Part shown: positions 1 to 8,023 of the stretch, piece after piece
Layout of the letters: each line of letters starts with the position of its first letter
Position numbering within the stretch: position 1 is the stretch's first letter
DNA from: Citricoccus sp. CH26A
GTDB lineage: Bacteria; Actinomycetota; Actinomycetes; Actinomycetales; Micrococcaceae
Assembly (NCBI RefSeq): GCF_000224415.1
Contig: NZ_AFXQ01000023.1
Location: 1-44,501 of the forward strand
Direction: 5' to 3'
DNA length: 44,501 nt
Notes under the pieces: generated by a model
Told to the model about the DNA's origin: nothing
What the model saw: only the letters and a program-made list of their open reading frames with translations
Database searches by the model: none
Translations under genes and position numbers: made by a program

Positions 1-173
1 GCGGCCTGCAGGGCCAGCAGGTTCGCCGCCGCCGGCGGGACCAGCGTGGTCTTGCCGGTACCGGGCGGGGCCTGGACCACGGCGACGCGCTCGTCGGCCA
101 GCACCCGGAGCAGGCCGGGCAACGACTGGGCGAAGACGAGACCTGCACCCAGGGTCTCGAGGTCGAAGGGCAC
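1..173 (-). CDS. hrpB: ATP-dependent helicase, HrpB-like, N-terminal fragment
   Basis: Only the first 57 codons are present; the rest lies beyond the left edge. The translated segment contains QAPPGTGKTTLVPPAA, a Walker A (motif I) of the kind found at the start of HrpB/DEAH helicases, preceded by the typical short lead-in LPGLLRVLADERVAVV. HrpB proteins are predicted RNA helicases of poorly defined role. The only conventional in-frame start is GTG at 173, and it has no convincing ribosome site. An ATG at 193, six bases after an xAxxxT hexamer (GAGAAT), is out of frame by one base and would read MTTAPDP before the HrpB frame resumes, so the true start is uncertain. The gene follows the SDR gene on the same strand. 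Family identity is fairly sure; start is not. Confidence 0.7.
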   Translation of the reverse strand, partial: MPFDLETLGAGLVFAQSLPGLLRVLADERVAVVQAPPGTGKTTLVPPAAANLLALQA

Positions 174-226
174 GGGTCCGGGGCGGTGGTCATCCCTCCA
201 TTCTCGCGTGCCCGGCAGAGGCCGGA

Positions 227-1168
227 TCAGGGGGTCGGGGTGCCGCCGTTGGCGTTGAGCGTCTCCCCGTTGACGTAGCTGGACTCCGCAGAGGCCAGGA
301 ACACGTAGGCCGGGGCCATCTCCACCGGCTGTCCGGCGCGGCCCAGCGGGGTGTTGTGGCCGAACACCGGCAGCTTGTCCTTCGGCTGCCCGGCGCTGAC
401 CTGCAACACCGTCCACACGGGACCGGGCGCCACGGCGTTCACGCGGATGCCCCGTTCGCCGAGCTGCTGTGCCAGGCCCTTGGTGAAGTTGTTGATGGCC
501 GCCTTGGTGGACGCGTAGTCGAGCAGCATCGGGTTCGGCTCGTAGGCCTGGACCGAGGTGGTGTTGATGATCGTGGATCCCGGTCCCATGTGGCGCAGGG
601 CCGCCCGGGAGAGGGTGAACATCGACTTGATGTTGATCTGGAAGGTCTGGTCCACCTGCTCGTCGGTGAGCTCCTCGAGGGACTCGCTGATCAGCTGCTT
701 GCCGGCGTTGTTCACCAGGATGTCCAGTCCGCCCAGCCTCTCGGCGGCGGCGTCCACCAAGCCGTTCCGGTAGTCGGCGTCCAGCAGGTCGCCGGGCAGG
801 GCGACGGCGGTGCGACCGGACTCCTCGACGGCCTGCACCACGCGCCGGGCGTCCTCCTCCTCGGCCGGCAGGTAGGCGATCGCCACGTCCGCCCCCTCGC
901 GCGCGAAGGCCACGGCGACGGCGGCGCCGATACCCGAGTCGCCACCGGTCACCAGGGCCTTGCGGCCCGTCAACCGGCCCAGGCCGCGATAGCTCTGCAA
1001 ACCGATGTCCGGCACCGGTTCGGTCCTCACGTCCAGCCCCGGTTCGGGCTGGTGCTGCTCGGGCGGGGAGACCTTCGGGAACTTGGTGGTGGGGTCACCG
1101 TCGGCCAGCTGGTTCCGCACGTCGGTGGCGTGGTCGGCGGCGCTGCTGTTCTTCTCGGTATCGGTCAT
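227..1168 (-). CDS. SDR family oxidoreductase, YghA/YdaD general-stress type
   Basis: NAD(P)-dependent short-chain dehydrogenase of 313 residues. A long polar, proline-rich N-terminal arm (residues 1-60) precedes the Rossmann fold; this extension is typical of the YghA / B. subtilis YdaD-YhxC stress group rather than ordinary 250-residue SDRs. Visible motifs are TGGDSGIG (74-81, cofactor loop), NNAG (153-156), catalytic Ser205 and YASTK with Tyr218 and Lys222, and the C-terminal NGG. The start MTDTEKN was chosen over an upstream ATG at 1210 because a TAGGGT hexamer sits seven bases ahead of it, implying a leaderless transcript. The physiological substrate cannot be told from sequence. It is divergent from the hydroxyacid dehydrogenase at 1225, with a 56-base shared promoter region. 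Confidence 0.92.
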   Translation of the reverse strand: MTDTEKNSSAADHATDVRNQLADGDPTTKFPKVSPPEQHQPEPGLDVRTEPVPDIGLQSYRGLGRLTGRKALVTGGDSGIGAAVAVAFAREGADVAIAYLPAEEEDARRVVQAVEESGRTAVALPGDLLDADYRNGLVDAAAERLGGLDILVNNAGKQLISESLEELTDEQVDQTFQINIKSMFTLSRAALRHMGPGSTIINTTSVQAYEPNPMLLDYASTKAAINNFTKGLAQQLGERGIRVNAVAPGPVWTVLQVSAGQPKDKLPVFGHNTPLGRAGQPVEMAPAYVFLASAESSYVNGETLNANGGTPTP

Positions 1169-1175
1169 GCGGTCG

Positions 1176-1181
1176 ACCCTA
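1176..1181 (-). promoter_or_regulatory. -10 hexamer TAGGGT for a leaderless SDR transcript
   Basis: TAGGGT on the minus strand, seven bases before the ATG at 1168. At this spacing transcription would begin at or next to the start codon. The same arrangement recurs through the window. Confidence 0.5.
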
Positions 1182-1224
1182 GGGACGCCGCGGAGGGCCT
1201 GACAAGTCATGGCACCATGGGGCC

Positions 1225-2250
1225 ATGACCACTGCCGACGCCGCGTCCCCGCTCTCCACGGCCCCGGCCGGGCACACCGGGCCGGACCGGGTACTGATCC
1301 TCCCGCCCACCGACCTGCGCACCGGGACCCCGTACGCCGACGCCCATGAGGGCCCCACCCGCGCCGCGCTCGGCGCCGGGGGCTCGGTCGTGGCGAACAG
1401 CGCCCGGGAGCCCGACGGTGACGGCTCGGCCACCGCGCTCGTGCTGGTCCGGCCCATCCCGGTCGAACAGGTCGAGGCGGCGCTGGCCGCCAACCCGCGC
1501 ACGAGCTGGGTCCAGTTGCCCTTCGCCGGGATCGAGCCCTACGTGCCGCTGATCCGTTCCCGGTCCGACATCACCTGGACCTCGGCCAAGGGCACCTATG
1601 CCCCGCCGGTCGCCGAGCACGCCCTGATGCTCACGCTGGCCCTGCTGCGGGACCTGCCCACCCGGATCCGCGCCACCGACTGGGGCCCGGCCGGGGGCAG
1701 GACGCTGCAGGGCATGGACTGCGTGATCGTCGGCGGCGGCGGGATCGCCCGCGAGTACCTGCGCCTGCTCAAGGCCTGGGACACGCGTGTCACGATCGTC
1801 CGTCGCCACGACGGTGATATCCCCGGTGCCGACCGCACCGTCACCCAGGACCGGCTGGACGAGGTCCTGCCCGGGGCCGGCGTCGTGATGGTGGCCGCCG
1901 CGGCCACCGACCTCACCCGGGGCATGATCGGTGCCCGCCAGTTGGAGCTCATGGACCCGGACGCCGTCCTGGTGAACGTCGCCCGCGGCACGCTGGTGGA
2001 CACGGACGCCCTCGTGGCCGCCCTGGCCGCCGGTTCGATCCACGCCGCCGGCCTCGACGTGACCGACCCCGAACCGCTGCCGGAGGGGCACCCGCTCTGG
2101 GCCGAGCCGCGGTGCGTCATCACACCCCACACCGCGGACACCCCTGAGATGTGCATCCCGCTGTTGGACGCCCGGATCGGGCGGAACCTCGAGGCCCGGG
2201 CCACCGGAGCACCCCTGGAGGGCCGCGTGGACCCGGTCGGCGGTTACTGA
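1225..2250 (+). CDS. D-isomer-specific 2-hydroxyacid dehydrogenase, NAD-binding
   Basis: Oxidoreductase interconverting 2-oxo acids and D-2-hydroxy acids; 341 residues, within the family range. The N-terminal substrate domain is followed by the nucleotide-binding domain beginning near residue 163 with VIVGGGGIAREY (GxGxxA-type loop, 168-177). The catalytic triad expected in the family is present: Arg254 in NVARGTLVD, Glu283 in DPEPLP and His302 in TPHTAD. The specific substrate is not evident; phosphoglycerate dehydrogenase is unlikely because no ACT or intervening domain is present. The start ATG has no strong Shine-Dalgarno site. It reads away from the SDR gene and is followed by the glutaminase 47 bases downstream. 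Confidence 0.9.
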   Translation: MTTADAASPLSTAPAGHTGPDRVLILPPTDLRTGTPYADAHEGPTRAALGAGGSVVANSAREPDGDGSATALVLVRPIPVEQVEAALAANPRTSWVQLPFAGIEPYVPLIRSRSDITWTSAKGTYAPPVAEHALMLTLALLRDLPTRIRATDWGPAGGRTLQGMDCVIVGGGGIAREYLRLLKAWDTRVTIVRRHDGDIPGADRTVTQDRLDEVLPGAGVVMVAAAATDLTRGMIGARQLELMDPDAVLVNVARGTLVDTDALVAALAAGSIHAAGLDVTDPEPLPEGHPLWAEPRCVITPHTADTPEMCIPLLDARIGRNLEARATGAPLEGRVDPVGGY

Positions 2251-2285
2251 GCGCAGACCGTCACGGCGGACGGGTCCGACCCGCA

Positions 2286-2291
2286 TAGGCT
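2286..2291 (+). promoter_or_regulatory. -10 hexamer TAGGCT for a leaderless glutaminase transcript
   Basis: TAGGCT lies six bases before the glutaminase ATG at 2298, consistent with leaderless transcription. Confidence 0.5.
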
Positions 2292-2297
2292 GGGGGC

Positions 2298-4196
2298 ATG
2301 AGATCACCGGTGCAGGACTACCTCGATCGGCTGCTGGACGAGATCCGGCCCCTGGACGCCGGGGTGCCCCACCAGGCGATCCCGTCCACGGCGGACATGG
2401 ACCCGGAACTGTTCGCGGTGGCGCTGACCACCGTGGACGGGCACTCCTACGCCGCCGGGGACACCGAGCAGAAGTTCTCGATCCAGTCGATCTCCAAGGC
2501 CTTCACCTACGCCATGGCCCTCGAGGACCTCGGCCCGGAGAAGGTCCAGGAGAAGATCGACGTGGAGCCCTCCGGTGACCCGTTCAACGAGATCTCGCTG
2601 CAGGCCGAGACCGGACGGCCGGACAACCCGATGATCAACGCCGGGGCCATCGCCACGACCGCGCTCATCAAGGGCCGTGGCGGCCGCGACCGGATGGGCC
2701 GGATCCTCAACACCTTCTCCGACGCCGCCGGCCGCGAGCTCAAGGTCTCCGAGTCCGTCTTCCGCTCGGAGGACCGCGCCGGGCACCGCAACCGGGCGCT
2801 GGCCTGGCTGCTGCGCTCCTTCAACATCATCGAGTCGGACCCCGAGCCGGTCGTGCTGGACTACTTCCGGCAGTGCTCGGTGCTCGTGACGGCGAAGGAC
2901 CTCGCCGTGATGGCGGCCACGCTGGCCAACCAGGGCGTGAACCCGGTGACCGGCGAGCGGGTGTTCGCGCCGCGCACGGTGCGCTGGGTGCTCTCGGTGC
3001 TGTCCACCTGCGGGATGTACGACGACGCCGGCACCTGGGCGATCGAGGTCGGGTTGCCGAGCAAGTCCGGCGTGGGCGGTGGCGTCCTGGTGGTGGTGCC
3101 CGGCCAGATCGGGATCGGCCTGTTCTCCCCGCCCCTGGACCACCACGGCACCTCCGTGCGGGGAGCCGCCACCATCAAGCGGCTGGCCACCGACCTCGGC
3201 CTGCACTACGGAGACGCCCCGCCCGTGGGCCGGTCCACCATCCGGTCCTCCTACGACCTGGCGGAGTCGCCCTCGGGCGTCCCCCGCAGCGTGGAGGCGC
3301 TGCAGACGCTGGAGCGGCACGGCGGGGAGTGCCGCATCGTGGAGATCGGCGGGGACATCGGCTTCGCCGAGGCCGAGACCTTCGTGCGCTACACCACCGA
3401 CCTGCCGGAGTCCACGCGCACCCTGATGGTGGACGTGTCCAAGGTGGACGACTTCGGCCGCGCCGCCGTGCGGATGTTCAACCAGGTGGTGCGCGCCTAC
3501 CTCTCCGAGGGGCGGGACCTGGTCCTGGTCGACGACGACCGACAGTTGGCCGAGGCCATGGTCCAGGACGCCGAGGACTCCTCCTACGGCCCGCTGCCCA
3601 GCCCGTTCGAGGACGCCGGGGAACCGGACGGACGCACCCAGGACCCGGCCGACGCCGGGCCCTCCTTCCGCCTGTTCCTCTCCCGGTCCCTGGCGGTGGA
3701 GTGGATGGAGATGCGGGTGCTGTCCCGGCACGCGCCCGAACTGGTGCCGGCCGGGCGGCAGGAGCCGGCCCGGTCCCCGCTGCTGGAACTGTTCGACGAG
3801 CAGGACGCCCAGACCCTGTCCACCCTGATGGAGAACCGGGACTTCCGGGCCGGTCAGGTCATCCGCCGTGCCGGCCAGCCGTTCGGCGGGATCTACTTCA
3901 TCACCTCCGGACAGGTGGAGCTCACCAGCCAGGGGGCCGGGGGACGCCGCTACCGGCAGGTGTTCCTGTCCCCCGGGATGATCTTCGGCGAGATCGCCCT
4001 GGGCCAGGCCGGACGGCAGATCACCACGGTCCGCGCCGTCGGGCCGGTGAGCACGCGGGTGCTCACCGCGCAGATGATCTCCTCCCTCGAGGAGACCGAC
4101 CCGCAACTGGCCATCAAGCTGTGGTCCGCCCTGGCCCGGGACGCGTACACCACGGTGGAGCAGATGACCCGCGAGTCCGGCGCCCGGAACGACTGA
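2298..4196 (+). CDS. glsA: Glutaminase A fused to STAS and cyclic-nucleotide-binding domains
   Basis: Hydrolyses L-glutamine to glutamate and ammonia. The protein is 632 residues, about twice a bare glutaminase. Residues 1-310 are the serine-dependent beta-lactamase-like glutaminase domain: SISK (64-67) supplies the nucleophile and general base, NPMINAGAI (110-118) carries the substrate Asn, and YFRQCS and the glycine-rich GVGGGVL follow. Residues about 335-440 form a STAS-like domain (TRTLMVDVSKVDDFGRAA), and about 505-625 a cNMP-binding beta-roll (FRAGQVIRRAGQPFGGIYFI, then IFGEIALGQ). Glutaminases with STAS extensions are known, including from salt-tolerant Micrococcus; the additional cNMP-like domain suggests allosteric or scaffolded control, which is inference. 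It converges on the metal ATPase gene, with a 21-base gap holding a small CCGGG/CCCGG hairpin. Confidence 0.93.
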   Translation: MRSPVQDYLDRLLDEIRPLDAGVPHQAIPSTADMDPELFAVALTTVDGHSYAAGDTEQKFSIQSISKAFTYAMALEDLGPEKVQEKIDVEPSGDPFNEISLQAETGRPDNPMINAGAIATTALIKGRGGRDRMGRILNTFSDAAGRELKVSESVFRSEDRAGHRNRALAWLLRSFNIIESDPEPVVLDYFRQCSVLVTAKDLAVMAATLANQGVNPVTGERVFAPRTVRWVLSVLSTCGMYDDAGTWAIEVGLPSKSGVGGGVLVVVPGQIGIGLFSPPLDHHGTSVRGAATIKRLATDLGLHYGDAPPVGRSTIRSSYDLAESPSGVPRSVEALQTLERHGGECRIVEIGGDIGFAEAETFVRYTTDLPESTRTLMVDVSKVDDFGRAAVRMFNQVVRAYLSEGRDLVLVDDDRQLAEAMVQDAEDSSYGPLPSPFEDAGEPDGRTQDPADAGPSFRLFLSRSLAVEWMEMRVLSRHAPELVPAGRQEPARSPLLELFDEQDAQTLSTLMENRDFRAGQVIRRAGQPFGGIYFITSGQVELTSQGAGGRRYRQVFLSPGMIFGEIALGQAGRQITTVRAVGPVSTRVLTAQMISSLEETDPQLAIKLWSALARDAYTTVEQMTRESGARND

Positions 4197-4217
4197 ACCC
4201 CCGGGCCGCCCGGCGGA

Positions 4218-6149
4218 TCAGCCGACCGTGATCTCGGCCCGGGCCTCGGCGGAGTCGTCCCGCAGGGCCGCGAAGTCCTGGAGCTCGTTCCGCCCGGCCC
4301 GCATGGCCCGCAGCGAGTTGGCGATCGCCACCACGTCCACGACCTCCTGGAACAGCGCGCCGACGATCGCCGGGATCACCCCGAACGCGGCGGTCACCAT
4401 CAGCACCAGGGACAGCGCGATCCCGGCCCAGATCGACTCCTTGGCCACGCGCAGGGTGCGCTGGCCCACCGAGACGGCCACGGCGGACCGGGAGATGTCG
4501 TCCCGGATGATCACGACGTCGGCCGTCTCCGAGGCGGCCGTCGATCCCCGCGCGCCCATCGCCACCCCGACGTCCGCGACGGCCAGCACGGGCGCGTCGT
4601 TGACGCCGTCGCCGACCATCATGACCGGTCCGGGCCGCGCCTGGCGGACCAACCGGACCTTGTCCTCGGGCAGCAGCTCCGCCTCGACGTCGGTGATGCC
4701 GGCCTGGGCGGCGATGTGCTGGCCGGTGGCCACGGCGTCCCCGGTGAGCATCATCCGGTTCTTCACCCCGAGCCGGTCCAGCTCGGTTAGGGTGTCCGCG
4801 GCGTTGGCGCGGAGCCGGTCCGAGAGGATGAGGGTGCCGGCGAAGCCACCGTCCACGCCCACGTAGACGGCCGACTCCCCCGGGCTGAGCTCGGCCAGGT
4901 CCAGCCCGGTGGCGTGCTCCCGCACGTAGGCGGCCTTGCCCACGATGACCGTCCGTCCGTCCAGGACGGCGGTGACCCCGTTGGTTGCCTCCTCCCAGGC
5001 CTCCGAGGCGGTGATCAGGCTGAGCCCGCGTTCCTCCGCGGCCCGGCGGATGGAGTCCGCCAGCACGTGCACCGAGTACTGCTCCGCCGACCCGGCCAGC
5101 CGCAGCAGCTCCTTCTCACTCAGGCGCGCGGCTCCGTCCACGGCACCGGCCGGCCGGGTCTCGAGCAGTTCCGGGCGGCCGTAGGTGAGGGTCCCGGTCT
5201 TGTCGAAGGCCACCGTGCGGACGGAGCCGAGCGCCTCGATGATGCCGCCGGACTTGACGATGACCCCGTTCGCCGCGGCCCGGGACATCCCGCCGAGGAA
5301 GGCGACGGGCGCGGCGATGAGCAGCGGGCACGGAGTGGCCACCACCAGGACCTCGGCGAAGCGGACCGGATCCTGGGAGACCCACCAGGCGATGCCGCCG
5401 ATGAGGTAGGCGACCAGGGTGAACGGCACCGCGTACCGGTCGGCCAGGCGCACCATGGGCGCCCGGGACTCCGAGGCCTCCCGCACCAGCGACAGGATCC
5501 TCGCGTACTGGGAGTCCTCGGGACGGGCCGTGGCCTGCAGGACCACCGCCTGCTGGCCGTTGAGGGCGCCGGAGAGCACCTGGTCCCCGGTCCGGCGCGT
5601 CACCGGCAGGGACTCCCCCGTCAGGGACGACTCGTCGAAGTCGGCCTGCACGTCCGCTCCGTCGGCCCCGGCGACGAGGATGCCGTCCACCGGGACCACC
5701 TCTGCCGGGCGGATCAGCAACCGGTCCCCCACGTCCACCTGCTCCAGGGGCACGTCCTGCGCCCCGCCGTCGGGATCCAGCCGGTGCGCGACCTGCGGGG
5801 CCCGCTCCAGCAGGGACGTCAGGCTCCGCTTCGCCCGTCCGGCGGCGAACCCCTCGAGGGCCTCCCCGCCGGTGAGCATGAGGCAGACCACCAGGGCGGC
5901 GAGGTACTCCCCGACCAGCAGGGTCGCACCGATCGCCGTGACGGCCAGGATGTCGATGCCCCAGTGACCGCGCACCAGGTCCCGGACCATGCCCGCGGCC
6001 GTGTAGAGCACGATGACGGCGCCGAACCCGGTCGCCAGCCACCGCGCCGGGCCCGTCATGCCGGTGAACTCGAGCAGGAGAGTGGCCACGAGCACCAGCA
6101 GGGTGGAAGCCACCCAGGGATAGGAGCGCACCATCGACCAGAACCTCAT
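4218..6149 (-). CDS. Heavy-metal-translocating P1B-type ATPase with a TPCP membrane motif
   Basis: ATP-driven metal exporter of 643 residues in the cytoplasmic membrane. It lacks an N-terminal HMA metal-binding domain and starts directly with membrane helices (about 14-100). Seen in order: the actuator loop TGES (177-180), the intramembrane TPCPLL (272-277) in place of the usual CPC, the phosphorylation site DKTGTLT (316-322), and GDGVNDAP near residue 545. The N-domain His-Pro of classical P1B pumps reads SVHVLA (359-364), so Pro is Val. TPC motifs define a small P1B subgroup linked to Ni/Co, so substrate prediction is tentative. The ATG at 6149 was chosen because GGAGAGG precedes it and the hydrophobic N-terminus begins there; the open frame continues far upstream without coding character. 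It is divergent from the APC permease. Confidence 0.93.
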   Translation of the reverse strand: MRFWSMVRSYPWVASTLLVLVATLLLEFTGMTGPARWLATGFGAVIVLYTAAGMVRDLVRGHWGIDILAVTAIGATLLVGEYLAALVVCLMLTGGEALEGFAAGRAKRSLTSLLERAPQVAHRLDPDGGAQDVPLEQVDVGDRLLIRPAEVVPVDGILVAGADGADVQADFDESSLTGESLPVTRRTGDQVLSGALNGQQAVVLQATARPEDSQYARILSLVREASESRAPMVRLADRYAVPFTLVAYLIGGIAWWVSQDPVRFAEVLVVATPCPLLIAAPVAFLGGMSRAAANGVIVKSGGIIEALGSVRTVAFDKTGTLTYGRPELLETRPAGAVDGAARLSEKELLRLAGSAEQYSVHVLADSIRRAAEERGLSLITASEAWEEATNGVTAVLDGRTVIVGKAAYVREHATGLDLAELSPGESAVYVGVDGGFAGTLILSDRLRANAADTLTELDRLGVKNRMMLTGDAVATGQHIAAQAGITDVEAELLPEDKVRLVRQARPGPVMMVGDGVNDAPVLAVADVGVAMGARGSTAASETADVVIIRDDISRSAVAVSVGQRTLRVAKESIWAGIALSLVLMVTAAFGVIPAIVGALFQEVVDVVAIANSLRAMRAGRNELQDFAALRDDSAEARAEITVG

Positions 6150-6190
6150 GCCGCCGCCTCTCCGGACGCTCGGAAGCTCATCTTCCGCTG

Positions 6191-6196
6191 ACTGTA
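6191..6196 (-). promoter_or_regulatory. Candidate -10 box TACAGT for the metal ATPase
   Basis: TACAGT on the minus strand lies 41 bases before the ATPase start, giving a short leader that includes the GGAGAGG ribosome site. No clear -35 box is seen. Confidence 0.35.
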
Positions 6197-6210
6197 GTTT
6201 CCCTGAGGCG

Positions 6211-6241
6211 GGCCAGGCTTTCCAGAAAGGCAAGGCTGGCC
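6211..6241. promoter_or_regulatory. Nested inverted repeat in the ATPase/permease divergent region
   Basis: Outer arms GGCCAG (6211-6216) and CTGGCC (6236-6241) enclose inner arms CTTTC (6218-6222) and GAAAG (6225-6229). The site lies between the two divergent promoters and could bind a regulator, but no regulator gene is adjacent and the inner and outer axes are offset. Confidence 0.3.
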
Positions 6242-6259
6242 TCCCTGACGGCCACCGCC

Positions 6260-6288
6260 TTGACTCCGCACCCCGCCGGGTCCAAACT
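6260..6288 (+). promoter_or_regulatory. Candidate promoter for the APC permease
   Basis: TTGACT (6260-6265) and CAAACT (6283-6288) are separated by exactly 17 bases, a good -35 with a weak -10, located 38 bases before the chosen GTG start. Confidence 0.4.
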
Positions 6289-6326
6289 GCGATGACTGTG
6301 TGACCTCGACGAACTCGGGAGGGCCC

Positions 6327-7838
6327 GTGGGCACCACCTCGCATGAAGTCCCGGATGTCGCTAGGGGTCAGGAGGAGGGACAGCTCAGACGCGTCCTCGG
6401 GCCCAGGCTGTTGCTGCTGTTCATCGTCGGCGACATCCTCGGTGCCGGGGTGTACGCGGTCACCGGCCCGATGGCCGGGATGGTCGGGGGCATCCTCTGG
6501 CTGCCCTTCCTGCTGGCCTTCGCGGTGGCGACCATGACCGCCCTGTCCTACCTGGAGCTGGTCACGCACTACCCGCACGCGGCCGGGGCCGCGCTGTACA
6601 CGCACAAGGCCTTCGGCATCCACTTCCTCACGTTCCTCGTCGCCTTCGCGGTGGTGTGCTCCGGCATCACCAGTGCCTCGACCTCGGCCAACGTCCTCGC
6701 CCAGAACTTCTTCGGCGGGCTCGAGGTCAACGGCTGGAGCGGACCGGTCGAGGGCGGGGCCGTCACGGCGCTCGCGCTCGGGTTCATGGTGCTGCTGGCC
6801 CTGGTCAACCTGCGGGGCGTGGGCGAGAGCATCAAGTTCAACGTGGTGCTGACGCTGGTGGAGGTCACCGCGCTGTGCATCGTGATCGGCGTCGGGTTCT
6901 TCGCGATGGCCCAGAACGGCGCGGACCTGGGCCAGCTCGTCGTGTTCCAGGACAACGGGGACAAGGGACTCTTCCTCGCGGTCACCGCCGCGACCTCGAT
7001 CGCCTTCTTCGCCATGGTGGGCTTCGAGGACGCCGTCAACATGGTCGAGGAGACCAAGGACCCCCAGCGCATCTTCCCACGCACCATGCTCACCGGGCTC
7101 GGGATCGCGGTGCTGTTCTACATGCTGGTGGCGGTCTCCGCGGTCGCCGTGCTCACCCCCACCGAGCTGGCCCGGATCGGCGAGGCCGAGGGCCGGGCGT
7201 TGCTGGAGGTGGTGCAGAAGGGCGCCCCGGACTTCCCGATCGACCGGATCTTCCCGTTCCTGGCCGTGTTCGCCGTGGCCAACACCGCCCTGATCAACAT
7301 GCTGATGGCCAGTCGGCTGGTCTACGGCATGGCGAAGCAGAATGTGCTGCCGCGACCCCTGGGGAAGGTCCTGCCGCACCGGCGGACGCCCTGGACCGCG
7401 ATCATCTTCACCACCGTCCTGGCCATGGCCCTGATCTGGTACGTCACCTCCGACCCGGAGAGCAACATCGTGCAGAACCTCTCCAGCACCACCGCCCTGT
7501 TGCTCCTATGCGTCTTCGCGGTGGTGAACGTGGCCTGCGTGGTGCTGAGGCGCCAGCGGCGGCAGAGGCCGGACGAGGCAGAACACCGGACGGCCTTCAA
7601 CGCCCCCCGGATCCTGCCATACGTCGCCGGCGCCTTCTCGCTGTACCTGGCCGGACCCTGGGTGGAGCGCGATGCCGTGGTCTACCAGATCGCCGGCGGC
7701 CTGATGATCCTCGGGATCCTCCTCTGGGTGGTCACCCACTTCGTGAACAAGGCGACCAACCGGGAGGAGGGAGTGCCGGTGGGGGACCTCCTGATCGGCC
7801 AGGACGACCACCTGCCGCCCCGGCCACCGGGGCATTGA
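6327..7838 (+). CDS. APC-superfamily amino acid permease
   Basis: Integral membrane transporter of 503 residues with about 12 to 13 hydrophobic segments. The first helix carries LFIVGDILGAGVYAVTG, the unwound glycine-rich substrate site of amino acid-polyamine-cation permeases; GFEDAVNMVEE around residue 240 matches the conserved FxGFE-like segment at helix 6. It probably imports or exchanges an amino acid, but specificity cannot be read. The GTG at 6327 was preferred because GGGAGG lies four bases upstream; another in-frame GTG at 6300 lacks such a site. The cytosolic C-terminus is short. It is divergent from the metal ATPase and followed by the hsp20 gene, which has its own control region, so it is probably monocistronic. 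Confidence 0.9.
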   Translation: MGTTSHEVPDVARGQEEGQLRRVLGPRLLLLFIVGDILGAGVYAVTGPMAGMVGGILWLPFLLAFAVATMTALSYLELVTHYPHAAGAALYTHKAFGIHFLTFLVAFAVVCSGITSASTSANVLAQNFFGGLEVNGWSGPVEGGAVTALALGFMVLLALVNLRGVGESIKFNVVLTLVEVTALCIVIGVGFFAMAQNGADLGQLVVFQDNGDKGLFLAVTAATSIAFFAMVGFEDAVNMVEETKDPQRIFPRTMLTGLGIAVLFYMLVAVSAVAVLTPTELARIGEAEGRALLEVVQKGAPDFPIDRIFPFLAVFAVANTALINMLMASRLVYGMAKQNVLPRPLGKVLPHRRTPWTAIIFTTVLAMALIWYVTSDPESNIVQNLSSTTALLLLCVFAVVNVACVVLRRQRRQRPDEAEHRTAFNAPRILPYVAGAFSLYLAGPWVERDAVVYQIAGGLMILGILLWVVTHFVNKATNREEGVPVGDLLIGQDDHLPPRPPGH

Positions 7839-7888
7839 CGGGCCCGGAGACCGGCGGCCATCCTCAGAGGTCCGGGCACCGCGCAACA

Positions 7889-7913
7889 GACTTGAGCGAA
7901 TAAAGCTCAAGTC
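7889..7913. promoter_or_regulatory. HAIR-type inverted repeat (HspR operator) upstream of hsp20
   Basis: A perfect inverted repeat with arms GACTTGAGC (7889-7897) and GCTCAAGTC (7905-7913), spacer of seven bases GAATAAA. It matches the HspR-associated inverted repeat (CTTGAGT, N7, ACTCAAG) except for one symmetric base at the inner edge. It sits 111 bases before the hsp20 start and implies repression by HspR, which is not encoded in this window. Confidence 0.8.
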
Positions 7914-8023
7914 CGAGGTGTTATGCAGGGTGCACGGTCCGGACCTCCAGCCGCCCGGCATGGAGCACCTTTGCGGCGGGCCCGGGCCGGCCGCAGTCAA
8001 CACAACCAGACCAAGGAGAACCC

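Noticed and set aside
356-1228. Long open frame on the plus strand opposite the SDR gene
   Set aside because: Rich in Gly/Val/His/Leu with no domain; it is an antisense shadow of a clearly recognisable SDR, as are most long frames in DNA this GC-rich.
2304-4106. 600-codon open frame opposite glutaminase
   Set aside because: Low-complexity shadow translation; the plus strand encodes all three domains of glutaminase.
6150-7379. N-terminal extension of the P-type ATPase frame across the permease gene
   Set aside because: The extension lies antisense to the APC permease and has no membrane or metal-binding motifs; a good ribosome site and the natural N-terminus are at 6149.
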